Origin: Flaveria trinervia
Lineage: Eukaryota; Streptophyta; Magnoliopsida; Asterales; Asteraceae
NCBI GenBank assembly: GCA_025506515.1
Contig: CM046456.1
Location: forward strand, 8,757,103 to 8,821,102
Length of the DNA: 64,000 nt
Reading direction: 5' to 3'
Shown: positions 22,431 through 35,339 of the stretch, piece by piece
Layout: each line of letters starts with the position of its first letter
Numbering within the stretch: the first letter of the stretch is position 1
Program-made: the position numbers and the translations under genes
The notes under the pieces: model-generated
Databases searched by the model: none
What the model was told of the DNA's origin: nothing
The model's input: only the letters and a program-made list of their open reading frames with translations

Positions 22431-25400
22431 ATGTAAAATAGTATATTGTAAATTTGTAATTGATAGCCTTTTTTAGCAAGGTGAGACCGTGAGAGAAAGA
22501 CAATTTGTGGACGTTTATGTAACCATTTTATGTTTTTCTTTTTCTCTGAATAGCCAACTAATAAAGTCTAGTTATTTGATCCATTGCAGTAAAACCCGAC
22601 CCACCAATAAAATTTTGTTGTTGGTGGGTTTCGAATTCACAACCTCTTCTGAAGGAAGTCATGAGGCTACCACTCAACCAAATAGTTGGCGGTAACCGTT
22701 TTATGTAATGCACTTAAAACCTAATGCTAATTTTATTGTGCTTCTTATTGTTCTCAAAGTAACATTGGTTTTAAAAAAAATTATACTGTATATTAGAATA
22801 TTAGTTGATAAGTTAAAATAATATTATACATATTTGTTTTATAGATGTTGGATGGAGTAAGATAAAATGATATCTGAAAATAAACCAATAAAATATTAAA
22901 AGAGATCGAGTTGAGTCATTGAGCTTCACTAATCACTACACTTGATCTCGTCTTGATTCATTTTAGCTTTGTATCAAAATATTGACGCCGCTCATGGATA
23001 ATTTTACAAGCATTAACTCATATTATTTATTATTTGTTCTTTTCTTTTACTTGATTATTTTTATGTATTCATTAGTTTATTTTCTATATATATTTTGCAG
23101 TTAAGGTTTGTTTAACCCACAAGGCTAACGAGACTTAGATGAATTAAGTGTCGGTTCAAGTTAACTCTTAAATGAGTGCTATGTTGCATTAGAGCTCAAT
23201 TTAGTTATATATTTTTTTATCAAAACCTATCTTTTTTATGTCAGTTTAATTCAGACTTTTATCAAAACCTATCTCGATTACTCATAACATATTGATTTGT
23301 TTACATCCGTATTTGTGGTTACAAAGCTTGGTCGATGGATTGCTTGGGTGAATATTTTGCAACTCCAACAAATGTCTATTTGAATAAGATGACATCATAA
23401 ATTATTGTCTTCTAAACTATCAAAATCAAATACATTCTTTTCTTAATAAAACAAAATAAAATACATTATTCTTTAAATAAAAACTAATAAATAAATTACT
23501 AATAATAGGTCACATTGGAAACGACAACATTGGAGACAAATCCTCGTCTCAATTTGGAACAACACAACCGTAGATGTACCCGCTTTTCTTAAAAAAATAC
23601 ACCATGGTTTCCATACGTCTAATAATATATGTTTTCTGAATATATATAATTATTTAACTTTAAATAATGTTGGAGATAGCTTTAGTGTTGTATTTATGTT
23701 CTTCTTATTCACGGGATTTTATATACATAAAGATATTAATTTATATACTTGCATTTGATGTTTATCAAATGACTAATAAGTAGATAGATCAAAGATATGC
23801 TTTTGATTGGCTAACCACCCTCAACTTAATTTTCAATATTATCATTTTTAATCACAACATTATGATTGTTTTTTACAAAAACATATATGAGTTTCTTTTA
23901 TGTTTTTAGAAATAATTACACGGATGGTCCTTGTAGTTTACATATATTGTTAATTTCATGATACTTTTAGGTTACTTCAAGTATATATATTTTTGTTATT
24001 CAAAAACTTCATGTGTGTTTTAAATAGAGTATGAAAAATCACTTGTTCATATAATAGTAATAAGTAAACATGCGAGCATGTAAAAAAGATAAAAGGACGA
24101 TACAACATCTGATTTATTTATATTTAAGTGGGTGTTAACAAACTCTTGCTACAACCGCTCCATGATCCTTCGATCAAGAGTTTCTCCACTATGACGTTTT
24201 TCTAAGAACGTAAGGATCGTCAATCAACCGTCTCACTAATCCGACATAGTGATTACCTCCTCTAACACAATTTATTAGAATATTGTGTTTTTACTTTTCT
24301 TCAACCTTTTACTATATCAAGTTAGTAAATCCTCACCACACTATTATGTCTAAGATAATGTTTATTCTTACAAATACAACTTAAGACTATGTTATGATAG
24401 TATTACTTGTCTCAGCTCTTCTTTGTTATTTAAATTTTGATCTTCGAATTGAATTATATGCTGACTATATTTAATTTGGATTTGATCTTTGATCTTGAAC
24501 TTTGAATGTCTCATTGCACTTGACATTGTATGTCAAAAAAGTAAAAAATAAAAAATACAAACACCGATAATTCGAAATTATCGGTTCATGCAAACAACTT
24601 GAATAATGAAAATTCCACTAATACATTTCAACCTACAGAAAACAAATATCGTTCTTATTCTTCTTCTCTATTGTTTATTTTTGAGTTTAATTTTTATTAT
24701 ATTTTATCCTTGTACGTTGTTTTGTGATGTTGTTTATAAAATTAAATGTTCAACGTTCAAAATATTCATCTTAAAGCATTTATCATTACTCATTCAACAT
24801 CAAATAGTAAAACAATTATCAAGATTAGGATTAAAATAGTTATTTTCTAGTAATTCATTAACATCAGTTATTTATTAATTAAGGCATAAGCATGTGTGAC
24901 AACAGCTAACAGAAAACTTTTTTGACTAATCAAAAGTGTTTTGCACAGCTTTTTCAAGAATCTAACGCTCATAAGTCATATGGTTACCAAGCTCCGTACT
25001 ATTTCGATATTAAAAGAAAGGATAATTTAATTATCCCCATCAGAAACTTATATAATATTATACAAGAAACATCATATTATCAAGCATATCTGTTTATAAA
25101 TTTATGTTAGCTGTACAATAGTTTAGTTGTTTTAAAATATTATCATAACACTTATAGACCTTTTAGTCACCAAACCAAAGACAAGTTTATTATTTTTGTC
25201 ACAAAAATAAAAAGACTTGTGTCTTGTTCTATGTAACATTATTCATATTCGTATTATCCAATTGGTATGAGTTATATTAGTTTTAAAGTCAAAATTTTCT
25301 AATGCGTTTGTAGCACTTGTAAATTCATCATCGCTTTTGGATTAATCTGGTTATTAAAAAATGCGTTTCGATTAAAAGATAGTATAACTACAGTATCACT

Positions 25401-28400
25401 TTTTATCTCGAGAATTAAAAGAACTTTTGATTTACATAAATATATTGTAAGTCTGATGATGCTTGAGTTGTTATATATATATATATCACACATACATTAA
25501 TTTACACTTATGTAAATCATTGATTCGTAATTTACAAATGTGTAAATCAATGATTATTTTGGTATTGTAATTCAAAGTGGTTTTACAAAGATTCTAACCC
25601 GTTTGATTAAGTCATTTAATATCTGGTTTTAGCCTTGAGTCTATTCACACCGATTTTGGTTGATAAATCCAATTGGTTTTGAGTCAAATAAGAAAATAAA
25701 TTTATAAAGGAGAAGACAGAGGCACATAATTTATTATTTATAACGAATTTTAAGCACACTTTTTCAACAGATAATGTACCATATATAAAATAGAAAAAAT
25801 GGTTTTATTATACGTTCATTCGTTATTTATACATTTACAATCATAATTTTAAACCATATAACATATGTTATAAGAATAATAATAATAATAAAGCAACCTG
25901 TAAACATGCAAGTTATTCTGTATAACATCATAAATTATTTTGATTTTAATCTACCACAAAAAAAATTATAGAAAAACAAAGACCCTGCCAATATATAGTT
26001 ATTGCTAGACATTAACAAAATACATAAATCCCTAACTATGCGACCCTTTGTATTAGGTTTAACTGCTCTCGTTCTAAATCTATTTTGAATTCATAATGGT
26101 TCTAAACAGTTGATTTCATAACTGAATTGACATCATTTATCCAATAGTGTTAGTGATTAATATATGACATTTACCGATAACTCTTAACCCATATGGTTGA
26201 ACTAAGCCACTGATGTACATAAAAAATGAAAAAAGAGAGATCTTGAACTTGAATTTTACCAGTTATGAGTTTCGTCTTGAAGAGGTTATGGCTGCAATCC
26301 GGCTGAGAAACAGATAGATTGGATAGGTGAACCCGTTTAAAATAACACTTATATTCTGAAACATAGTCATACATTTATCGTTCAAATATAAATAATTATA
26401 TACGACATTTGAGCCGTTAAAAAGATATACAACATTTGAATATTGCGGAACTTTTTTTCTAAGACAAAAACAAGTAAAATAAAGTTAAAAACCAGGAATA
26501 TGGTAACAAAAGATGATAATCGTTAGAATATACTAATGCGTTCTAACTAAATGTTGATATATGTAAAATAAATTAGTAACCTAATCTTTTTTTTCAATTA
26601 AAAAGTTCTATTTTTAAAGTTTTAATTTATACCATCAAAATATCATGGTATAATGACTCCCCATTGTGACAAAAGCGTTAATTCATCTTTGGTATTTGCA
26701 ATCAAAATCATGAGCTTATGCTCGAAAACCACGATGGTTTTAGTTGTTTTTAGAGGTGAATAGACCTTGTTTCGATTAATTAAGAAAGTAGAATCACTAA
26801 AAAAAGTGTTAACTTTTCTTCTATTAATTGATGTGTTAATCTAAAACAATAAGATAAAGTAGCTACAACTTCATCTTTAGTAAAAAGGAAAGGGCTATTT
26901 CTATTACCTTTGGTGGTTGATGCTATTATTAGTAATGTCGGTCCCATAACGAATAAAGCTGGTTTTCTTTTACTTCATGTTGAGATGCAAAGATGGAATT
27001 GTGATTAAAATTGTCAAAACAGATTATTAGTAGCCCATTGTATCACTTTATTATCTAAAATCAAGTGTTTCATGTATATAAAAATTATAAATATATATTA
27101 TGTGTTGAATATACCTCTATAGTTGTATTATGAGTAACCATAGTTGCGTATCATACTTTATTCTATTAACATACAATAAATAACATCATATATGAATTAA
27201 CTTATGTGTATCACCTTTTGTTTATGTATCATTGACAAAACTTATGTTTAACTCACAAATTCAATACATATATAAACAACACTAGAGTAGTGTTTGTTTT
27301 TATTCATTTTCTATAGCTATTAGTATTTCTATTTAATGCAGGGAAGTTTATGTGTATTATTTTACATTAATTCATAAATCATATGACCATATACATATAA
27401 TTAAAATAGAGAATGATATGTATCATGGTATGTTTATCAATAATTATGATATAAGCGGATCTGATGCGTTTAAAATCTCAATATCAATTGTTATTTTCGT
27501 AAAATCAATTATGCATGATATGTTATGTAATGTTATCAACTTATCAGAATGCTAGAAAACGATTGTAGCCACGTATTTTCATGACAACCAACCGCAAATA
27601 AGAAGACATACATCCAATTTATTGACCGTCCGCAAGAGTTAACCCTTTTGGATGAACTTAAAACTACATGTGTGGACACCCATAATATATGTGTGGTTAT
27701 ATTAACAAGAATTTAAATCCTAAGCCACTAGGATGTCACACAAGTACAATAAGGGTGGTTAATGCATCCAATAAAATTTAAAATTGTGGGCACATAGATT
27801 AGATGTACAATTGGGTGGGTTAGATATATGACATACTTGGGGACACTTCGAACACATAACATATTAGACCTATAAAAATTTATAATTTTTTAAATATACA
27901 GTACCAAAATCTAACTAAAGAAAATGAATTGTTTGATTTTATGTTACGAATATTTTTATAAAAAACATTGAAGCTTATAAATCTATTTGCCTTTAAAAAA
28001 TGATAGAAATAGATAAAATCAACTATAGTGATTATTCCTTTTAACACTCCCAACCATAATTGACTTTTAGTTAATTATGAAATTGTCACCGTTTCATATT
28101 AACCATATAAATTAAGTGTCTAGTTTTTTTTATCGATTCAAACTCACAACTTAAACTACCTATTGTGGTAACCCAATACATCCCAACTTTTTTTTAAAAA
28201 ATAATGTTTCACAAACCTAATGTTTCACAACCATTCACAACTCAATCCAACCTAATTGTCACCGTTTCATCTTAACCATATAGTAATATGCCGTCACGCG
28301 ATTTTTAGATACCAAAGAATGGCATTTGAACTATTTCTTTTACCGATGTAACGCCTAGGTAGGCTAACTTTAAAGCTACTTTCGTTAAACTAGAAATAAC

Positions 28401-28692
28401 TGTTAGTTGGTTTTAAATATTTGGAAGTAGATTTATAAATTAATTAAGCTCAATATGCTACGTGTTCTTTTCAATGATTTGCATATCTTTTACTCTCATA
28501 GTCACAATCACATAAAATTAATGGTTTTCGAAAAAAATAATTAGATTGGTTGTGAGAGGAAGTTGCAAGTGTTTTGGTTTACCTCCACTTACCCACACTC
28601 CACCTATACGGGTAAAATAATTTTAAAAACTCCCTAGTAAAAACAAGTAAGAAAATATGATATTTAGTAGTTACTGATTTGACATTCACAAT

Positions 28693-28745
28693 AAATTTTG
28701 TGTCTCTACGCAAATAATTTTGTGTCTCTACGCAAATAATTTTGT
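28693..28745 (+). repeat. Two-copy tandem repeat of about 23 bp
   Basis: The unit AATTTTGTGTCTCTACGCAA plus AT occurs twice in succession, followed by a partial third copy. It is a simple local duplication. Confidence 0.7.
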
Positions 28746-28853
28746 GGTGCTCGTCGTGTACTACGTAAAGTATTAACAAACAAACAACGAATTTTAATAA
28801 TTTATAGATTAAATAATAAGGATTGGAAAAGATATGAAAAAACGTACAAATTA

Positions 28854-28967
28854 ATTACGAACAAGCATAACTTTACATGTGAATTAGGTTTGGAAAAACA
28901 CGAAAAACTCATTACGAACAAGCATAACTTTACATGTGAATTGGGTTTGGAAAAACACGAAAAACTC
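28854..28967 (+). repeat. Two-copy 57-bp tandem duplication
   Basis: A unit starting ATTACGAACAAGCATAACTT at 28854 is repeated at 28911 with a single base change. The high identity indicates a recent event. Confidence 0.85.
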
Positions 28968-29561
28968 ACGACAACCTGATGCGTGAGCAGTGTATGTTGG
29001 TCTCATTATCAAGACCAAAATCATTCGTCTAGAGTTTGTAGATGTATTTTTATGTTTGAATTCAAGTTTAAGGTTTTCAATTGATCTTTTTATATTTTTA
29101 TTATAGTAAAAGAATAACTAGAGATGATACATGAGAACATCATATTCACTCTTAACAAAAAAAATTCGCTTCTATTTCCTATTAAATAACTCAATTAATT
29201 ACTTATTATATTATTTAGTTCTATTTTTTTATTATAAGCTATATTTTAAAAAAAATAAGAAATAAATCTTTTTTATTAATGTTTATTTCTAGATAAACAA
29301 ATTTTTATAAAAAAGAAAATTTTATAGAACGTACATCATTCTTTTTTTAAAAACATAAATATTATAAAAATGACATTTTTTAAATATGTTTTTGTTTTGA
29401 AACGAAATATTTTATTTATTTTTTAGAAAAAAACAAAAAAAATATAAAAATAAACTTTTAAAAAGTTGATATCATTATTTATTACTTATAGTACTTACTT
29501 ATATATAATTTAAATAATATATTATTTAATAATTAATAAAGTTTTACTCTATTTAATATTT

Positions 29562-29603
29562 GATTTAGTGAACCCGTGTAATACACGGGTTCACTAAATC
29601 TAG
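29562..29603 (+). mobile_element. Helitron 3' terminus with a perfect 39-base hairpin
   Basis: Positions 29562-29600 form a perfect palindrome (19-base arms, single central A) containing ACCCGTGTA/TACACGGGT. It ends directly in CTAG followed by host T, as expected for a Helitron 3' end (hairpin then CTRR, insertion before T). The 80 bases upstream resemble those before the terminus at 44345, so both belong to one family. The 5' TC end could not be fixed. Confidence 0.7.
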
Positions 29604-30249
29604 TATAATAATATATAATCAATTTTTGCATGAAAGACCATTTATAAGTTTAAATTTCGAAAGCTTTCATGGAAGAATGTAATTCTCTTTAATCAAACCT
29701 ACAACCACTCGCTCAAGTACTCTACAAAGTGATGGTAATTCTATTTCCGAAAACCATTTTATCAACATAATGTTTTAAATTAACCCTTTTAACGATTTAA
29801 AACAAAACATGTACTAGGCAAAACCATATGAAAGCATTGTACAAGAACAAAACAATCTTAAAGACCAAGGGAGGTCCCTGCCCGTAGGTACCTCCAAAGT
29901 TGTATATATAGTACAACCTGAAAAAGATAAAAGAAATCAACCCAAAACTAGTGATTACACCAACTCAATATTAAAGCCGTGCAGTCAATCTTTTCTAAGT
30001 GGATCCCTATCATTTACAAACCTGGGGTCAGTTTTGTCATTTCCTTCTTGTGCTTTAACAAAACTTCCAAACCTTTAACTTTCTCCATTTTCTATTCAGG
30101 ACACAGTAGTTTGTCTTCTTCACATGTTAACATCTAGTTTTTCATATATAAAGTTAAGATTGCTCAGCCAACATTTTAATTTTCATCCTTACAAGATTAC
30201 TGAAATTAGTGAAATTCCGTTAAAAAGTTTTCTTTTTTTGAATCATTAT

Positions 30250-31500
30250 TCAACTATAGTGTATTATAATGAATTTTTTTAAGTACTTGTGTTAGAGAAA
30301 CAAAAACTCTACTATTTTTTTCAAAAAGTAAATTTTGATTTTTGTTTTAATTATTTGTCAGTGATTATAACTTATCAAGCCACCTTGGTGTATGGGTGTT
30401 GACCGGGTTAGTTAATCGGATTTCTGGTTAATCAGTTCGGGTTTTTCAACATTGAAAGTCTATCCGAAACCCGAGCCGAATAACAATCGGTTTAATCAGT
30501 TTCGGGTTGCTCGGGTAACGGGTTGTTCGGGTCGGGTTTCGGATATTAAACAATAGACTTAGTTTAATAGATTTTAGTGAGTTTTCATTTGAAATATTAT
30601 AAAACTAGTAGACTTAAATTAGTTTACTTCTACCATTTATAAAATGTGCTTAAATATATATTTATACGCAAACAATTTGATCAATTTAGTCGATCTAAAT
30701 AAGTGTATAGATATAATTTACTTAATATAATACGGGTTGATCGGGTTATTCGGATTTTGGGTTAATTGGTTCGGTTTATTCGGGTTGTTGAGGTTTGAAA
30801 GTTTATCCGAAACCCGACCCGAATAAGAATCAGGTTCATCGGTTTTCGAGTTGCTCGGATAAAGGGTTGTTCGGGTCAGATTTCCTCGGGTACGGGTGAG
30901 ATCGTGTAGGATTCACATGAAACCAAAGTGAAAACATTGATACAAGATTTGAAGTTTGAAGTGTATCACGCACGCCACGTCAATGCAAGGTTATTGTAAT
31001 TTTTGACACTTAAGAACCTCAGTGTTAGTTCCAAGGACGTTTTGCCCTTGGCGAGGGTTTCACCACCTAGTCAGCATGAAACACTTTTTGTTGCCTTATT
31101 GAAAAGTTAATGAAAATTGCTTCGAGTTTATGTGGTTAATGGAAAGGTGTATGGAAATTGATCGTCAATAGATCCTAATGGTAATTAGCCGTTACTCGTT
31201 AGTGGTATTTGGTTGTTTGTGATAACTCGTCACAAGTAGTAACTACGATCATCAGTAACTTGGTCCATCGATAGCAAGAAAGCAACAACAACTAAGGTCA
31301 AGAACGACAACGATGGGCGGTAAATATGTATCACTATAGGTGTGCATACAGTAGTAAGTGTGCGCCAATAGCAACTTCAGCAAGAAGTTATATTTGTGAG
31401 GATGTTAATTTCAGACACCACATGAAGTTAACACAAACTTCTTTGCTTGGGGATTATATATATGACCTGATTCAAGGATTAGTCCAATTACTTTAATAAT
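30250..31500 (+). repeat. Direct duplication, copy A (partner 33165-33985)
   Basis: Long collinear similarity to 33165-33985: shared blocks include GTGTTAGAGAAACAAAAA, GATTCACAT(A/G)AAACC, TTGCCCTTGG, CACCACATGAAGT and TTCTTTGCTTGG. Copy A carries an extra about 500-bp insertion (30393-30900) that copy B lacks. No protein-coding frame is conserved, so this is duplicated non-coding DNA or an unrecognised transposon. Confidence 0.7.
30393..30900. mobile_element. hAT-like insertion of CGGGTT/ACCCGA motifs, empty site at 33299-33306
   Basis: The flanks TTGGTGTA (30385-30392) and ATCGTGTA (30901-30908) match at 6 of 8 bases, and the paralogous copy B has one uninterrupted site there (33299-33306). 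The 508-bp insert starts TGGGTGTTGACC and consists of degenerate CGGGTTNTTCGG units in two similar halves. It has no coding capacity. Empty-site evidence makes the insertion call stronger than the target duplication alone. Confidence 0.65.
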
Positions 31501-32390
31501 TTTTAGGGGTATTTTATGTTAATACATTTAATTATATAACTTATTGTTGGTTGTATTGCCTTATTTAAAAGTTAAAGAGAAATAGACATCATGTTATGTA
31601 ATATAAACTTAATGTTTTATAGATAGTTGTATTTATAATTGTATAATCAAAATGTTAAAATAATAATATATATAACCAAAGAAATGAGTTAAGAAATTTT
31701 CGGGTCAAACAAACAATGAACATTTGAGTCCACAAACACATGAATTATGTTCATGTTAATATGTTTGACATACATTACGAGTTTTTGTTATATATAGATT
31801 CATGTAAAACACACGTATATGCAAGATTTGGCAAGAGCAATTGTAAACCTGACCTATTTAACAACATACACATTTCTTAATTCGCAAAGCTTGCATTGTA
31901 TTCTATTATTTTATAAATGTGAATAAATGGAAAGAAATGAATTTTTTACCATAAAAGAATTTGGCACTCCCCTTTTTACAAATATTTATTTTATTGATAA
32001 GTAATAATAATGTCAGAAATTTTAATGTAGTATACACAATAATCATAATTTCTTTCTATTCATTTTATCAATTAACATTAATAAATCCGATTTTTAAGTT
32101 TCTTTCGCTTCCCTTAGATCACTCTTTTACCCTTCGTTCCTAGTCATCCAGTTACCACTGAAAGAGGCCGGTACCTTTCGTATAAGAGCCAACAAAGCTA
32201 CTCATGCACCTGGAGTGTTTGGACGAGAAATAAAAGCTTTGCAGCAAGCGGAGTTGTACCGAAATGTAATTTTCGAATCTCCTTAGGTATTCTTGATGGA
32301 GACAGACTGGGAATGAAAAGCAAATTGATAAACTTTTATATACTTCATTATTTGTTTAAGTATGATACTTTAGAATTGAGCACTTATATA
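31500..32390. other. Intergenic, no feature recognised
   Basis: AT-rich sequence between duplicated blocks. A less AT-rich stretch at 32140-32300 has no recognisable protein or RNA. Confidence 0.4.
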
Positions 32391-33110
32391 TAGTATTTTC
32401 TTTTTAATTTATAGTTGTGTGATTATAACATAGGTCGTGTAGTTTTATGTGTATGTTGTTATGTATAAATGTGTAAGTTCTGTAGGTCATGTAATTTTTT
32501 TACATATAGTTTGCGAATTTTTTTATCTATAGCTTCATGATTATAACATTGGTTGTGTAAAATATATGCGGTAAATATATGGTTGCGTAATTATGTAACA
32601 CCTTGCATCGGTGCCTTTGAGGGATACCTTGTCGCTTGCTTGTTGTCTAGCTCATCGACCCTATCCTACGTTGGTTCTTGCGCTTGCTTGTGTCCCTTAT
32701 TTTTTGGCCTTTTGGCTCGATTGCTTCATACGAGCACTATTATTTCTTGCATAAGTTTGACGCAAACGCTTATACCCTGGACATTTCACAATCATGTGGG
32801 TTCACACCTTCTCACAATAAATTGGCTTTATATAATAATCACCGCTATACATATAATATGCACAATATATAGACAGAAATTACATCACGATATTAAAAGT
32901 CAAATGTGTGACAAGGGTCCAGACTCCTGAAATGATGCTAGCTTTTCTAGTGTCACTTAGTGAAGATGCCATCTTCCCCTTTTTCTCTCCATGCTATATT
33001 TAGCATAAGTTTCTCTTTTTTGCATCTTTCTTTTTAAATATTTAATAAAAGGCATAACATGGCTGAATGTATAAACAAGTTTTTTCATTATTCTACAAGT
33101 AATATGCTTT
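32390..33110 (+). repeat. Direct duplication, copy B first half (partner 35340-36480)
   Basis: Collinear with 35340-36480 about 2.94 kb downstream. The best conserved block is around 32915-32990 versus 35855-35945 (GTCCAGACTCCTGAAAT, TTTTCTAGTGTCACT, GAAGATGCCATCTTCCCC). Short open frames at 32553 and 35530 are similar but diverge in frame, so coding is unlikely. Confidence 0.7.
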
Positions 33111-33164
33111 TTCAGAAAAAGTTTGTCATACAAAATGACATTTCCATGAAAAGTGTATAAAGCA

Positions 33165-33985
33165 TAGTGTATTATAATGGATTTTTCTTAAAGTAATTGT
33201 GTTAGAGAAACAAAAATTATACATTTTTTCTTCTAAAAACTACATTTTGATTTTGTTTTAGGTTATTTGTCTATGATTTTAAGGTTATCAAGTCATTGTG
33301 GTGTGATAGGATTCACATAAAACCAAAGTGAAAACATTGATGCAAAATATGAAGTAAACTGCACACGCAACACGCTAATTCAAGTATTATAATTTCTGAC
33401 GCTTAAGAACCTCATAATTAAATGACGAAGCCCTTTAACCATGGGAGTTACAGGAGATATTGCCCTTGGAAAGGGTTTCACTACCTAGTCAGCATATGAA
33501 ACAAGTATGTTGTCTTATTGAAAAATCATTGAAAGTTGTTTTGAATTTGTGGGGTTGATAAAAAGATGCATGAAAATTGATTGTCAATACGAACAAGTCC
33601 TCAATGGTAATTAATCATTACTTATTATTAGTATTTGGTTGTTTGTGATAACTTGTCATTAGTAGTAACTATGATCATCAGCAACTTGGTCCATGATTGA
33701 CAATTGTAAGCAATAACAACTAAGAGCAACAACAACTACTAGAAGTAAGTGTGAATCAATAATAGGTGTGCATCAGTAGTAAGTGTGCACCCATAGCAAC
33801 TTCAACGAGAAGTTATGTTTGTAGGGATATCAATTTTTACACCACATGAAGTGAACACAAATTTCTTTGCTTGGATTAATATAGATGACAATGAGTAAGT
33901 TTCTAGTCATACACAAAAACACATTTAGCTATGTAGGTTGTTTCGGGTCAACTTATCTAGTTCAAGGATTAGCCCTTTATTTCTA
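33165..33985 (+). repeat. Direct duplication, copy B second half (partner 30250-31500)
   Basis: Partner of copy A. It preserves the uninterrupted target at 33299-33306 and contains the GCCCTTGG...AAGGGTTTC motif at 33459-33475 that also appears at 31048-31064. Confidence 0.65.
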
Positions 33986-34039
33986 AAATTTTTACCGTGA
34001 TTTCGCTCTCGTACGATGGTACCCTTTAAGATTTTTTAG

Positions 34040-35110
34040 ATCTATTGATTGATTGTTGGGTCAATGATGATGAGCAATAGCTCGTCTAAAGACTTTGTTA
34101 TTAGTCGGTTTCATCTGTCGTGTCTTGTTGTTTCTCTATGTTGATGATCATGAACCATCGTTCATCTGAGACCATCGATTGCTTTGGTACCTTAAAGGCT
34201 ATGGTTTTTGACGAAAATTGATGTTGGTTGCATGGCTTGGCAACCGTTTACGGTATGTAGCCACAACCGAGCATCACTTCTGAGCCTTTGGATATGTATT
34301 TCTATATTATACATTACATTCTGTTAAAAACTAAACTAAAATAACAATGCCCCATTGAGTTCACGGTTACATTATGTTTTTGCGGTTTGTGCAACTAGAT
34401 CTGTGATGAAATATTGTTTTTGTTGGTGTTATGTTGTTTGCATTCTACCTTACCTTTGTTGCTTTTTTTATTATCTTGCAAAGATTGATGTCAATGATGA
34501 TGAAGTTAAATTCATCTGAAACATTTTGTGGTTTGAGTTAACATGTATGTGGGTGTGATGAGATGTGGCCCTGATTACATAAACTATGGGCTGATGGTGT
34601 TTGTTTTGACCATGTTGTTAGATTGATGATGTTGTTCTATATATTGTTTTGTTGATGATGATGAGAAATGCCTCATCTGAAACCGTGGTTGTCTTCATTT
34701 GACTAAATGCCTTTGTATGGTATGATGTGTGGATGATGTTTAGTTTGGGTGTGTTGTTGTCATGCCGTGATGCTACTATTGAAAAATAACTTGGGTCAAT
34801 AAGACTTAAAAACAAGAACTAAACCTTGATCTATTTCGATGATGTTTGTTTCAACAGTGTTTTAATTATGGTGATGTAGGAAACATCATTGTGTCGATGT
34901 CGAATTACTTTTGCTAATTGGAGATTGTGTTTAGGCGCATTTTAATTGATTTTCCTGTTGATTATAAACATCAGTTACGATGACAATGGTGTTGTTGCAG
35001 CCACCTTTGTCGACGCTTTGTTAGATATGGTTTCTCATTGTTGTTGATTGATAAAGTCAATGATATTCTAGTTGGTCATCTAATGCTATTGGGTGATACT
35101 TTCTGAGACC
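34040..35110 (+). other. T/G-rich stretch with repeated GATGATGA...CTGA motif pairs
   Basis: At 34073, 34141, 34488 and 34652 a TGATGATGA/TGATGATCATGA motif is followed about 20 bases later by TCATCTGA or TCGTCTAA, with short complementary arms between. The blocks 34045-34310 and 35030-35240 also resemble each other loosely. The motifs look like snoRNA boxes C and D, but the spacing is too short for a standard C/D snoRNA. No protein-coding signal. Confidence 0.3.
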
Positions 35111-35339
35111 CTTTATTTTGAATGTCCTATGGTTGTGATGACACACCAAAACTAGTGTTGGTTGCCTTGGCGTGGCAGTTGTTTCTGATGTGCAGCTGCA
35201 ACCGACCATGTGAGTCTCGCTTTCAAGATGCGCAGTGCACGTCGAGGAATAAACGCTAGTTAGTTTTAAAATGATAAATTAAATTAAACATTATTTCAAT
35301 TTAATTATGTATAATAATAATATATATATATATATATAT

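Larger units (their letters stand above)
22440..29500. other. Gene desert, AT-rich
   Basis: No gene was recognised over about 7 kb. Short open frames look random. A segment at 22590-22690 has a GGGTTTCGAATTC motif of the kind seen in old tRNA-related repeats. Small direct repeats occur near 28084/28257 and in 28690-28970. Confidence 0.5.

Noticed and set aside
22590..22690. Possible tRNA or SINE because of GGGTTTCGAATTC
   Set aside because: No cloverleaf or matching A box could be placed; at most an old tRNA-related remnant.
32553..32930. A 125-codon open frame with hydrophobic stretches
   Set aside because: The duplicated copy at 35530-35847 has a different frame, so the protein is not maintained.
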